From positions 28,295 to 92,294 of the forward strand of contig CAZFLX010000006.1 of assembly GCA_964519885.1 (NCBI GenBank): 64,000 nucleotides of DNA, in the 5' to 3' direction. This document shows, piece by piece, positions 1 through 8,099 of this stretch. Each line of letters opens with the position of its first letter. Position 1 is the stretch's first letter. The notes under the pieces were generated by a model. The model made no database searches, was not told the origin of the DNA, and worked only from the letters and a program-made list of their open reading frames with translations. Position numbers and translations under genes: made by a program. This stretch comes from GCA-002282575 sp964519885 (lineage in GTDB: Bacteria > Pseudomonadota > Gammaproteobacteria > Thiomicrospirales > Thiomicrospiraceae).

Positions 1-2
1 TA

Positions 3-587
3 TTAGCTGTCCTGATTAATGCGACTGGCAACCGCACCGGTTTGGTTTTTGTATTTCGCATCAGTGCGTTTGTGATAGGGACGAGCAGCAGGGCTGGACA
101 TGGTTTCAAAGTTAATGGCGCAAATATCCATGCCTGGTCTCAATCCTAAGGGTAGCTTGCCCATGTTATGCATTTCCAGCACAATTTGACCACTCCAACC
201 TGGATCAATACGGTGTGCAGTGACGTGTACCATCAAACCTAAACGAGCCAAGCTAGAGCGACCGTCTAACCAACCTACTAAATCATCGGGAATGCTAACA
301 CTTTCAAGTGTTGCGGCTAAAGCGAGTTCGCCTGGGTGCAAATAGAAAATTTCATGCTCATTCAGCTGAATTTCAGCGCCCATGATGCGATCAACCGTGC
401 CAGCAAGATCAGTACTTTTTCCCGATAAGTCGATGAAACCAGCGGTATGATCAGTGAATACGCGAAACGAGTGTCCCAAACGCAAATCAACGCTAATGCC
501 TTTAATTTTGCTCACATCCGGCTGCGGTGAAATGCCAATATAACCCGTGGCTAAAGCCGCTTCAATGTCAACATCCGATAAACGCAT
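3..587 (-). CDS. dcd: dCTP deaminase
   Basis: Deaminates dCTP to dUTP in the cytoplasm, feeding dUTPase and thymidylate synthesis. The 194-residue product matches the enterobacterial enzyme almost end to end. The signature around 109-116 (DGRSSLAR) supplies R110, S111 and R115, and E138 in the WSGQIVLE segment is the catalytic glutamate of the family. The C-terminal GAVASRI tail that closes over the nucleotide is present. It is the last gene of purM-purN-dcd: its ATG directly follows the purN TAA with no spacer, so it is probably translated by coupling. The gene is complete, ending two bases inside the window edge. Confidence 0.97.
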   Translation of the reverse strand: MRLSDVDIEAALATGYIGISPQPDVSKIKGISVDLRLGHSFRVFTDHTAGFIDLSGKSTDLAGTVDRIMGAEIQLNEHEIFYLHPGELALAATLESVSIPDDLVGWLDGRSSLARLGLMVHVTAHRIDPGWSGQIVLEMHNMGKLPLGLRPGMDICAINFETMSSPAARPYHKRTDAKYKNQTGAVASRINQDS

Positions 588-1226
588 TTATGAAGCTACC
601 TTGTCTAAGAGTTGAGAAAGTGTGAACGGATCACATGGATCGTCCGCACGAATTTTGCCTTGTGCAACGGCCGCAACCACAGCGGGATAGAGTTGGTGTT
701 CTACGGTCAGTACGCGTTTAGCTAAAATCTCTGCTGTGTCATCAGCCATTATTGGAACGCTCCCTTGAGCAATGACCCTGCCGCTGTCTAATTCTGGTAT
801 CACCCAATGAACACTGGCACCATGCTCGGTTTCACCTGCAGCAATGGCTTGTTCGTGGGTATGAGTACCCTTAAATTTAGGCAACAACGAAGGATGAATG
901 TTTAACAAGCGCTGCTCATAATGACCAATAAACAGGGGCGTTAGAATACGCATAAATCCAGCGAGCACAACAAGCTTGGGGTGAAACTCATCAATGGCCA
1001 CAATCATCGCTTGTTCAAAAGCCTCACGACCATCATAAGCTTTATGATCGACAACCCGTGTTGGAATCTGTGCCTGTTGCGCTCTCACCAGTCCATAAGC
1101 GTCAGCTTTATTGGATACCACGCAGACAATGCGATAACCATAATGTTGCTGTTGGTCGATTAAGGCTTGTAAGTTAGATCCAGAACCTGAAATCAGAACC
1201 GCAATGTCAAAAATGTCTGTATTCAC
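588..1226 (-). CDS. purN: Phosphoribosylglycinamide formyltransferase
   Basis: Transfers the formyl group of 10-formyl-THF to GAR in purine synthesis. The N-terminal phosphate-binding loop reads ISGSGSNLQALI. The catalytic triad of the GART family is visible as N109 and H111 (LLNIHPSLLP) and D147 (PELDSG). The reading frame extends to a TTG three bases further upstream. The GTG at 1226 is preferred because an AAGG motif lies 7 bases before it. The gap to the purM stop is 9 bases, so the two adjacent steps of the pathway form an operon. Length (212 aa) is normal. Confidence 0.96.
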   Translation of the reverse strand: MNTDIFDIAVLISGSGSNLQALIDQQQHYGYRIVCVVSNKADAYGLVRAQQAQIPTRVVDHKAYDGREAFEQAMIVAIDEFHPKLVVLAGFMRILTPLFIGHYEQRLLNIHPSLLPKFKGTHTHEQAIAAGETEHGASVHWVIPELDSGRVIAQGSVPIMADDTAEILAKRVLTVEHQLYPAVVAAVAQGKIRADDPCDPFTLSQLLDKVAS

Positions 1227-1235
1227 CAAAACGCC

Positions 1236-2270
1236 TTAACGCAAATCGACTTGGGCTTCGTCGCCTGCGCGCGCACGGATATGACCAATGGTGAACACGG
1301 TTTCACCTTGCGCTTCTAAATGGGCTTTAGCTGCGGCTGCTTGCTCAGGGCCGACGACGACAATCATGCCAATACCACAGTTAAACGTACGGTGCATTTC
1401 TTTGAATTCAACATTACCCTGTTCTTGTAGCCAGTCAAAAATAGCCGGACGTTGCCAAGTTGTGTGATCAATTTCAGCCACCACATCGGCTTGCAATACG
1501 CGCGGAATATTCTCAAGTAAGCCACCGCCGGTAATGTGAACCAAACCTTTCACTTCAACGGCTTTCATTAACGATAACAAAGGTTTGATGTAAATTTTTG
1601 TCGGAGCGAGTAGGGCGTCTTTAAAGGTTGTACCGTCAAAAGCGTCGGTTAGGCTAATACCACTGCGCTTGATGATTTTACGTACTAACGAATAACCGTT
1701 TGAATGTACGCCAGAAGAACTTAAGCCTAAAATAACGTCACCGGGTTTGATTTTGGTGCCATCGATGAGTTCATCACGTTCGGCAATGCCCACAGCAAAT
1801 CCTGCTAGATCGTAATCTCCGTGATGGTACATACCAGGCATTTCCGCCGTTTCACCACCAATCAACGCACAGCCTGCCTGACGACAGCCTTCACCAATAC
1901 CCGCAATCACATCACGCGCAATCGGAACTTCTAACTTACCCGTCGCATAATAGTCCAAGAAAAATAAGGGTTCAGCACCCTGAACAATTAAATCGTTCAC
2001 GCACATGGCAACCAAATCGATGCCTACTGTATCGTGCTTTTGTGCATCAATCGCCAAACGTAATTTTGTGCCTACACCGTCAGTACCAGAAACCAGGACA
2101 GGATTTTTGTATTTGCTCATGTCTAAAGAAAATAAAGCGCCAAAGCCACCTAAGCCGCCAACGACTTCAGGACGGAGTGTACTTTTAGCAATGGGTTTAA
2201 TCGCATCTACCAGCGCTTCACCTGCATCAATATCCACACCTGCATCTTTATAACTTAACGACGTTGCCAT
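1236..2270 (-). CDS. purM: Phosphoribosylformylglycinamidine cyclo-ligase (AIR synthetase)
   Basis: Closes the imidazole ring of AIR using ATP. The N-terminus SYKDAGVDIDAGEALV and the segments VSGTDGVGTKLRLA and IGGETAEMPGMY are AIR synthetase hallmarks. The frame is open upstream to 2300, but the ATG at 2270 fits the family (MATSLSYKDAG) and has an AAAGGA ribosome-binding site 7 bases before it, giving 344 aa. It is the first gene of the purM-purN-dcd unit and diverges from hda across about 105 bases. I could not identify a convincing purine-repressor operator in that gap. Confidence 0.97.
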   Translation of the reverse strand: MATSLSYKDAGVDIDAGEALVDAIKPIAKSTLRPEVVGGLGGFGALFSLDMSKYKNPVLVSGTDGVGTKLRLAIDAQKHDTVGIDLVAMCVNDLIVQGAEPLFFLDYYATGKLEVPIARDVIAGIGEGCRQAGCALIGGETAEMPGMYHHGDYDLAGFAVGIAERDELIDGTKIKPGDVILGLSSSGVHSNGYSLVRKIIKRSGISLTDAFDGTTFKDALLAPTKIYIKPLLSLMKAVEVKGLVHITGGGLLENIPRVLQADVVAEIDHTTWQRPAIFDWLQEQGNVEFKEMHRTFNCGIGMIVVVGPEQAAAAKAHLEAQGETVFTIGHIRARAGDEAQVDLR

Positions 2271-2375
2271 ACTTAATCCTTTTCTACTAACGGCGGACAA
2301 TTTCGGTTAATTATCCGTTTATTACTTATTATTGTTATTATATTCCTTTTTTAGGCTAAATTGTTAGGGAAGGTG

Positions 2376-3071
2376 ATGGCTGAACAACAGATTGCCCCGA
2401 TTCAATGGGTTCAAGGTGTGTTGACCCTGTCTGCACCCTTGTGGCCGAGTTTAGATAGCTTTATTGTCGGTGAAAATGAAAAAACCTTACAACAACTGAC
2501 CGCCTGGTTACAAGCAGCAAGTCCGACGCTTTCTTTCTTGACGGGTGAAGCTTCTTCTGGAAAAACCCATTTAGCCCAAGCAATTTTGTCACAACAGAGT
2601 CAACAAGGGTTGCCCTGTGCCTTCATTTCAGCCAAGGATGGCTCCGGCTTGCGTCCTGAACGACTAGAAGGTATGGAACGACTTTCATTGATTTGTATTG
2701 ATGATGCAGACCGATTATTGCAGCAGCAAGCTTGGAAATTGGCATTACAGCAGTTGGTCAAGTTGATGCGCGATTCGGGTGGTATGATTTTGTTGGTTCA
2801 GAGGGCGAGCCCCGCTGATGATGAACTTATGGGCTTAACCTTTACCTTGACTGCCTTGAATCAAGATGATGAAAAACGTCAGTTATTGATTCAACGTGCC
2901 AAGCAGCGAGATATTGATTTGAGTAAGGAAGTTATTAACTGGCTGATGAAACAGTATGCCGATGATGTAGGTCAATTAATGCATGTGTTGGCTTATTTAG
3001 ATCATGGCTCTATGACCTTGAAGCACCCGATTACTTTGCCTTTTGCTAAAAAGCTATTGTTTCGGTCTTAA
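2376..3071 (+). CDS. hda: DnaA regulatory inactivator Hda
   Basis: AAA+ protein that, bound to the sliding clamp, triggers hydrolysis of DnaA-ATP after initiation (RIDA). With the ATG at 2376 (AGGGA site 5 bases upstream; in-frame TTG 2361 and GTG 2373 are less likely) it has 231 aa. Walker A is GEASSGKT (57-64) and Walker B is LICIDDADRL (about 105-114). The N-terminal QGVLTL (13-18) aligns with the clamp-binding hexapeptide of Hda (Q..L.L). The protein has only the ATPase module, with no DNA-binding domain IV, which separates it from DnaA. It is monocistronic and divergent from purM, as in many gammaproteobacteria. Confidence 0.93.
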   Translation: MAEQQIAPIQWVQGVLTLSAPLWPSLDSFIVGENEKTLQQLTAWLQAASPTLSFLTGEASSGKTHLAQAILSQQSQQGLPCAFISAKDGSGLRPERLEGMERLSLICIDDADRLLQQQAWKLALQQLVKLMRDSGGMILLVQRASPADDELMGLTFTLTALNQDDEKRQLLIQRAKQRDIDLSKEVINWLMKQYADDVGQLMHVLAYLDHGSMTLKHPITLPFAKKLLFRS

Positions 3072-3138
3072 CTAAGGCATGAACTTGATGCGCGTTTCCT
3101 ATACAATGCATTTAAATTAACTGTTACAGGAGTTTTTC

Positions 3139-3612
3139 ATGTTTCGTTCTCTTTTCGTAGCAGCATCGCTTTTGCTGTCTTCAACTATCATGGCAGCTCC
3201 TATCGACGCTGAGTTTGTTGATTTGAATGGTAAAACGGTTAAGCTGTCAGATTATCGTGGTAAGTGGGTGGTGGTGAATTATTGGGCAACTTGGTGTCCT
3301 CCTTGTGTGAAAGAAATTCCAGAGTTGGTTTCTTTTCATGAAGCTCATGCGAAGAAAGATGCCGTGGTGTTAGGTGTGAATCACCAAGAAGATCCTGTTG
3401 CAGAAGTTAGAAAATTTGCGGAGGATCGCTTTGTTAACTACCCTATTGTTCGTGGCAAGGGTAAGCTGGGTAGCGGAACGCCTTTTGGTACTTTGAAAGG
3501 TTTGCCCACTACTTTTATGGTTACACCAGAAGGTGAAGTCGTTGCGGCAAGAACCGGCTTAGTTGATCAGGCAATCTTGGAAAAGTTTATTGCCGACAAT
3601 AGTAAGAAATAA
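3139..3612 (+). CDS. Periplasmic TlpA/ResA-like thioredoxin
   Basis: A 157-aa thioredoxin-fold protein with an N-terminal signal peptide (residues 1 to about 20, cleaved near MAA-PID). The active site WCPPC (C53, C56) sits in the usual YWATWCPPC context, and the cis-proline motif appears in GLPTTFMV. Family members reduce periplasmic disulfides, for example in cytochrome c maturation or as partners of sulfur enzymes. No cytochrome biogenesis gene is nearby. A good AGGAG lies 6 bases before the ATG, and a TACAAT hexamer at 3102-3107 may be the -10 element. It is the first gene of a five-gene cluster with a second thioredoxin and TolC-type export parts, so a shared envelope redox role is possible (inference). 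Confidence 0.88.
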   Translation: MFRSLFVAASLLLSSTIMAAPIDAEFVDLNGKTVKLSDYRGKWVVVNYWATWCPPCVKEIPELVSFHEAHAKKDAVVLGVNHQEDPVAEVRKFAEDRFVNYPIVRGKGKLGSGTPFGTLKGLPTTFMVTPEGEVVAARTGLVDQAILEKFIADNSKK

Positions 3613-3666
3613 CCCGATATGCTCTAAGCCCATAAATATTTAATCAAAACCCATAAAGAGGTACTC

Positions 3667-4182
3667 ATGATGAAACGAATACTCACCACAGCACTATTGG
3701 CTTGTTTATCCATATCGGTTGCCTATGCTGATAAATCGAAAGGATTTTTCCAAGAAAGTTTTGGTAATTATCAAGAAGAGCTCAAGACGGCTAAACAAGA
3801 GGGTAAGTCGGGCGTTTTTATGTTCTTCATGATGGATGAGTGTCCTTTCTGTGACAAGATGGAAAAAACCATTCTGTCACAACCTGAAGTTCAAGCTTAT
3901 TTTAAGCAACACTTTGCCACCTTTGTCTTTGATATTGAAGGTGATGTGGAAGTGGTTGACTTCACCGGAAAGTCTAAAAAACAAAAAGAGATTGCCGAAA
4001 AAGATTTCAGGGTTAGAGCTACGCCCGTAATGGTGTTTTTTGATTTAAACGGTAAACCCGTGATGCGTTACACTGGGGCAACGCGTAGTAAAGAAGAAAT
4101 GCTGCTGTTGGGTAAGTTTGTCGTAGAAAAACAGTATGAAAAAATGAGTTTTGAACAGTACAAACGTCAAAACAAGGAGTAG
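3667..4182 (+). CDS. Periplasmic SoxW-like thioredoxin-fold protein
   Basis: A 171-aa protein with a signal peptide (1 to about 21, ending AYA-DK). Its thioredoxin fold has the active site MDECPFCDKM (C59, C62). A cis-proline loop follows in VRATPVMVFFDLNG. This arrangement resembles SoxW and DUF255-type thioredoxins that reduce periplasmic partners in sulfur-oxidising bacteria, but no sox genes are in this window. It lies 54 bases after the TlpA-like gene and 5 bases before the TolC-like gene, so all are probably co-transcribed. SoxW is a family resemblance only, so no symbol is given. Confidence 0.83.
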   Translation: MMKRILTTALLACLSISVAYADKSKGFFQESFGNYQEELKTAKQEGKSGVFMFFMMDECPFCDKMEKTILSQPEVQAYFKQHFATFVFDIEGDVEVVDFTGKSKKQKEIAEKDFRVRATPVMVFFDLNGKPVMRYTGATRSKEEMLLLGKFVVEKQYEKMSFEQYKRQNKE

Positions 4183-4187
4183 TTGTC

Positions 4188-5462
4188 GTGAAGCTAACGA
4201 GAACGAAAAAGCTTTGGTTATTCGGTGCTGTTTTTTTTGCTCAGACGGTTTGGTCTGCACCACCAGCACAACAACGATTACCAGAACCCCTAACCCTAGA
4301 AGCTGCTTTATCCATTGCGGCTGAACAAGATCCACGTGTGATGTTAGCCCAGGCTAAATCACAACAAGCCAATGCCCAGTTGGCTGCTTTATCCAGTATT
4401 GATAGCTTCAAGGTAAAGTTTGATGGTGGACTGGTTAGAAGGGAATTTAATGGTCGTGAGGAAGATTTCAATAATGCTTATCTGACGTTGCAAAAACAAC
4501 TCTATGATTTTAATCGAACCAGTTTGGCGCAGTCGGCAGCACAAACGCAATTACAGGCAGAGCTAGCCTTGGAACGTTTGGCGGTGAGTGATTACCGTCA
4601 ATCGGTAATTCAGGCATTTTATGATGTACTTTTAGCTGATGCTGCTTATACGGTTGAAAATGAACAGCTCGCCATTGAATATGTTGATTTAGATCATGCC
4701 AAAGAAGAGTTAGCCGTTGGTAAATTATCTGAGTTAGATGTAGCTGCCCTGGATGAGCCTTATCAACGTACTTTAGTTAGACGTGCTTTGGCAGAAAGCC
4801 AGCAGCGGAATACACGGGCTGCCCTTGCAGATTTATTGGGATTTCCAAACAAGTTGCCTGAAACACTGGTGCCGCCTAAACAAACCGATTTGCTGAAACG
4901 CAAGCTGGAAGATCCCAAGGTATTGCAATCTAAAGCTCTAGAAAATAACCCAGAATTAAAAGCGGCACAGTTAATGATTGAAGCCGCTGAGTTAGCGTTA
5001 CAATCAGCCGAAAAAATGAATATGCCACGCATAGATGCCATTGGGCGAGCGGGTTGGCACAGTCAGGTAGAAACACTTTACGAAGGTCGCTGGCGAGCAG
5101 ACTTGGCAGTGAGTATGCCCATTTTCGATGGCGGTCTTAAAGATGCACAAGTGGACAAGGCTAAGGCAGAACTTAATAAACAGCGCGCCATGCGATTATC
5201 GCTTGAACGTCAAACGCGTCAAGCTGTTTTAGAAACCGCTTTGGCTATCGAAAGACTGAAAACGCGGCAAAACCAAGTTAAAGTAGCAGGTGATTTTGCC
5301 GAACGCTATTTGGACAAAAGTCGCACTGAGTATCAGTTTGAACGTAAAACCGATTTAGGTGATTCTATGGTCAGGGTGTCTCGAGCAGAATATGAAGTCT
5401 TGCAGTTACAACGAGATAGAGCGGTATTGTGGGATAGCTTGTCGAAGCTTTTGGGAGAATAA
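4188..5462 (+). CDS. TolC-family outer membrane efflux protein
   Basis: A 424-aa member of the outer membrane efflux protein family: a signal peptide (about 1-24), then two long alpha-helical OEP repeats rich in Q, A, L and K. The first begins LTLEAALSIAAEQDPRV, and the second contains the typical VSMPIFDGGL strand entry. It would form a trimeric channel through the outer membrane and periplasm. The start is a GTG with AAGGAG 8 bases upstream. It is followed after 2 bases by an adaptor gene, the usual pairing, but there is no inner-membrane pump gene in the cluster. A different TolC-type gene lies at 15175. Confidence 0.9.
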   Translation: MKLTRTKKLWLFGAVFFAQTVWSAPPAQQRLPEPLTLEAALSIAAEQDPRVMLAQAKSQQANAQLAALSSIDSFKVKFDGGLVRREFNGREEDFNNAYLTLQKQLYDFNRTSLAQSAAQTQLQAELALERLAVSDYRQSVIQAFYDVLLADAAYTVENEQLAIEYVDLDHAKEELAVGKLSELDVAALDEPYQRTLVRRALAESQQRNTRAALADLLGFPNKLPETLVPPKQTDLLKRKLEDPKVLQSKALENNPELKAAQLMIEAAELALQSAEKMNMPRIDAIGRAGWHSQVETLYEGRWRADLAVSMPIFDGGLKDAQVDKAKAELNKQRAMRLSLERQTRQAVLETALAIERLKTRQNQVKVAGDFAERYLDKSRTEYQFERKTDLGDSMVRVSRAEYEVLQLQRDRAVLWDSLSKLLGE

Positions 5463-5464
5463 AG

Positions 5465-5965
5465 ATGAAATACGGTATTAAATTTGCGGCTTGTCTGACG
5501 GGTATCTTGTTACTAACGCCTGCTTATGCGGCAACGATTGGTGCTTTGGTGGATGGTCAAATTACTCAGTTATCGGTTAAAGAGGGAGATAAGGTCAGTA
5601 AAGGCCAAGCACTGCTGACAATCGACACACGTGGTTTACAAGCAAATATCGCCCAAATTAAGGCTAAATTACGTTTGGCTGAATTGGAACTCAAGGACGC
5701 AAAAATTGATTTAGAAGCTGAAAAAGCCTTATTTGATCAAAGTGCGACGGCGAAACGTCGATTTGATGCAGCGAATCTTACCAAAGACCGTGCGAGTGCC
5801 AAGGTTGATGCCTTGCGTGCAGAATTGAATGCATCACAAGCACAATTGCCTTACCATGAAATTACTTCACCCGTTGACGGAGTGGTGACTAAGCTTTGGG
5901 TGCAGTTGGGTGATACAGTGTTCCATGAAAATATGAAAATGATCGAGATTGAGGCAAAACCCTAA
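5465..5965 (+). CDS. Miniature HlyD/RND-type periplasmic adaptor
   Basis: A 166-aa secreted protein (signal peptide 1-22, AYA-AT) with the core of a membrane fusion protein. It has a first half-lipoyl motif (about 25-54, ITQLSVKEGDKVSKGQALLT), a short coiled-coil hairpin (about 56-120), and the second half-lipoyl motif (about 129-163, HEITSPVDGVVTKLWVQLGD). It lacks the beta-barrel and membrane-proximal domains that bring normal adaptors to 330-400 aa. It follows the TolC gene after 2 bases and overlaps the next gene by one base. It could dock onto the TolC partner, but the inner-membrane partner is unknown. The two intact half-lipoyl motifs argue against a decayed gene. Confidence 0.8.
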   Translation: MKYGIKFAACLTGILLLTPAYAATIGALVDGQITQLSVKEGDKVSKGQALLTIDTRGLQANIAQIKAKLRLAELELKDAKIDLEAEKALFDQSATAKRRFDAANLTKDRASAKVDALRAELNASQAQLPYHEITSPVDGVVTKLWVQLGDTVFHENMKMIEIEAKP

Positions 5966-6252
5966 TGAGTGAATTATCAACGCGTATTGCATTTGCGAGA
6001 AAGTACTGGAAGTTAGCGATTCACTTGATATTAAAAACCAAACACTTTGGCGTGAACAATGACTGGTGGTCAATACATCCTTCACCGGTAGGCTGGAATT
6101 GTGGACAAAAGCTCTGGGGAATTGTGACCCTTATGCCGATTTGGCGTAATTATCAATCGATGAAAGTGCGAAGCTGTTTGGGTTGGATTCCTGGTGATGA
6201 TGCCGACGCTTTGGGCTTTAGTCAGGAAATTTTAGGGCGCAAGCATCTCTAA
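5965..6252 (+). CDS. Hypothetical protein (95 aa)
   Basis: I do not recognise this protein. It is translationally coupled to the adaptor (TAATG, one-base overlap), which supports a real gene. It is basic in its first 30 residues and rich in tryptophan, with six in 95 aa, several clustered around NDWWSIHPSP and VGWNCGQKLWG. It has two cysteines, no signal peptide and no clear membrane helix. A conserved-looking C-terminus contains GWIPGDDADALGFSQEI. As the last gene of the thioredoxin/TolC/adaptor cluster it may serve that system (inference). No function is assigned. Confidence 0.6.
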   Translation: MSELSTRIAFARKYWKLAIHLILKTKHFGVNNDWWSIHPSPVGWNCGQKLWGIVTLMPIWRNYQSMKVRSCLGWIPGDDADALGFSQEILGRKHL

Positions 6253-6300
6253 TACCCGGAAGTGCGTTAAAAAATTAAAAAATGGTCAAGGAAGCATGTC

Positions 6301-6657
6301 ATGTCGCGTCAGTTATATTGTTTAGCGCAGTTTCTACCCAAAGCAGGTAAGGAAAAAGAAGTATTTCGTCTGTTACAAGCACTAGAGCCCAACACCTTGC
6401 GAGAGGACGGCTGTGTCAGTTATCGTGTAACGCGTTTAGTTAGTAATCCGTATGCTGATGGTAAAAGTTTTCCCATTGTCTTCAACGAAGTCTGGCGAGA
6501 TGAGGCTGCTTTTAACGCCCATTGTCAACGTCAAGAAATTATCGATTTTTTTGCTAAGTATTGCGAAGCAGAAGACGGCTTAATTGAGCAATGGAATGTC
6601 TGTGTGTATTCGGATGAACCTGAGGATTATGATGCGCCCGTGTTGAGTCAAATTTAA
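6301..6657 (+). CDS. Putative quinol monooxygenase, ABM-fold (YgiN-like)
   Basis: A 118-aa protein with the antibiotic biosynthesis monooxygenase (ABM) dimeric alpha/beta barrel pattern: an N-terminal strand CLAQFLPKAGKEKEVFRLLQALEP, a central EDGCVSYRV, and FNEVWRDEAAFNAHCQRQEI, the E.W.....F..H motif of the fold. Members oxidise quinols or aromatic substrates, or degrade heme, without cofactors. The substrate cannot be predicted here. A GGAAG precedes the ATG. The gene overlaps the next by one base (TAATG), so the two are coupled. Confidence 0.75.
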   Translation: MSRQLYCLAQFLPKAGKEKEVFRLLQALEPNTLREDGCVSYRVTRLVSNPYADGKSFPIVFNEVWRDEAAFNAHCQRQEIIDFFAKYCEAEDGLIEQWNVCVYSDEPEDYDAPVLSQI

Positions 6658-7124
6658 TGATTTTTGTTGATGCTGATGCTTGTCCTGTTGCGCTTCGCGA
6701 AACATTGATACGTTGTGCCCAACGCACCAAAATCGATATGTTGTTTGTTTCCAATCATGTCATTCCGATACCACGAACAGCTAACATCAGTTGGGTGCAA
6801 GTGCCCAAAGGCTTTGACGTGGCTGATAATGTTATTGTGGAACGATGTTCGCCAGATGATTTAGTGGTGACGCAAGACATTCCCTTGGCAGCAGAGGTGT
6901 TAGCAAAAGGCGCTAAAGCCATTGGTTTGCGAGGGCAAGTCCATACGCCAGACAACATTCGGGCGCGTTTAACGGTTCGTGATTTTATGGAAACCATGCG
7001 TGCCAGTGGTGAACATACGGGTGGTCCTGCCCCCTTATCGGCGAAAGATAAGCAAGCTTTTGCCAACGCGTTAGATAAGTATTTGCACTTTTGGCAAGGT
7101 CTTCAGCGGCAGAAGTCGTTATAA
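6657..7124 (+). CDS. UPF0178 family protein (YaiI/YqxD)
   Basis: A 155-aa member of the YaiI/YqxD (UPF0178) family, of unknown biochemical function with a predicted PIN-like nuclease fold. The family hallmarks are present: N-terminal VDADACPV, then VPKGFDVADNVIVE, VVTQDIPLAAEVLAKGAKAI, and the C-terminal GEHTGGPAPLSAKDKQAFAN. The acidic residues in VDADACP and TQDIP are those expected of a metal site (inference). It starts one base inside the preceding stop codon. Confidence 0.9.
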   Translation: MIFVDADACPVALRETLIRCAQRTKIDMLFVSNHVIPIPRTANISWVQVPKGFDVADNVIVERCSPDDLVVTQDIPLAAEVLAKGAKAIGLRGQVHTPDNIRARLTVRDFMETMRASGEHTGGPAPLSAKDKQAFANALDKYLHFWQGLQRQKSL

Positions 7125-7160
7125 TAGTCGGCTAATGCCATTTTAGGAGCGTCCTTTTCC

Positions 7161-8066
7161 ATGCCAATCATGAAGCAATCATTCCCATTTGAACGTTGTG
7201 AAGAAATTCAAGCAGAACCACAACGATTTCGTTTAATCGAACAATTGCCCTGGGATGAGCAGACGGAACTCCCCATTTTGCTGAGTGATCCGAGTGATGA
7301 CGATCAGTATTTGATTTTATTAGATACTGAAACGACCGGTGTGGATAAGCTCAAAGATGGCATTGTGGAATTGGGCATGTTGGCAGTGCGCTATAATCCT
7401 AACACGGGTAAATTGGTGATGATTGCTGACAAGTTTTCGGAACTGGAAGATTGCGGGGTGCCGATTTCGGCGGAAAGCCAAGCCATTCATGGCATTAGCC
7501 AGGCCGATGTCGAAGGTAAGTCATTTGATGATGACTATATTGCCAATTGGATGTCGCCTGCGAGCTTAGTGGTGGCTCATAATGCTGGTTTCGATCGCGC
7601 TTTCTTCGATCGTCGTTTTGCTCAATTGGGTGATAAGGCTTGGGCTTGCTCCTTCTTTGAAATGCCGTGGCGCGATGCTGGCTTTGAATCGGGTAAGTTA
7701 GAGTATCTCCTCTATCGCAATGGCTATTTTTATGATGGTCATCGTGCTTTGACCGATTGCTTTGCCATGGCTTGGTTGTTTTACGTGCAACCAGAACTGC
7801 TGAAAGGCTTGCTGGTAAAATCTGCTAGCCGTACCGTATTGGTTCGTGCCTTTGGCGCTCCCATTGATGTTAAAGATATTTTGAAAGCTCGTGGCTATCG
7901 TTTTGATGATGGTCGTAACAGCGGCGCCAATAAACATTGGTGGAAAGAAGTCGAAGAGGGCGGACTGATGGAAGAGCGCGCTTTTTTAGATGAAACTTAT
8001 AAAGATGGCGCTAATCGTGCGGGTTATGAACATCGAGACGCCACCAAGCGTCATAAATTGGCTTAA
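7161..8066 (+). CDS. DEDDh-type 3'-5' exonuclease (DnaQ-like)
   Basis: A 301-aa DnaQ-superfamily exonuclease. Exo I is LLDTETTGVD (D55, E57), Exo II is AHNAGFDRAFFD (D145), and Exo III is GHRALTDCFAMAW (H194, D199), the full DEDDh set for two-metal 3'-5' hydrolysis of nucleic acid. It has about 45 extra residues before the nuclease domain and about 90 after it, which I do not recognise. It is not the polymerase III epsilon subunit, because it lacks the usual C-terminal polymerase-binding region. The ATG at 7161 could be replaced by the one at 7170. A role in DNA repair or RNA trimming is inferred from the fold only. Confidence 0.85.
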   Translation: MPIMKQSFPFERCEEIQAEPQRFRLIEQLPWDEQTELPILLSDPSDDDQYLILLDTETTGVDKLKDGIVELGMLAVRYNPNTGKLVMIADKFSELEDCGVPISAESQAIHGISQADVEGKSFDDDYIANWMSPASLVVAHNAGFDRAFFDRRFAQLGDKAWACSFFEMPWRDAGFESGKLEYLLYRNGYFYDGHRALTDCFAMAWLFYVQPELLKGLLVKSASRTVLVRAFGAPIDVKDILKARGYRFDDGRNSGANKHWWKEVEEGGLMEERAFLDETYKDGANRAGYEHRDATKRHKLA

Positions 8067-8099
8067 TTATCGTTAATCGTATTTTTATGTAGGTTTTTT

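Noticed and set aside
2271..2375. Possible purine repressor operator between purM and hda
   Set aside because: No sequence close to the palindromic ACGCAAACGTTTGCGT-type site is present.
5465..5965. Mini adaptor as a frameshifted full-length HlyD gene
   Set aside because: Both half-lipoyl motifs are intact and in frame, it has a signal peptide, and no missing-domain sequence is found in the other frames next to it.
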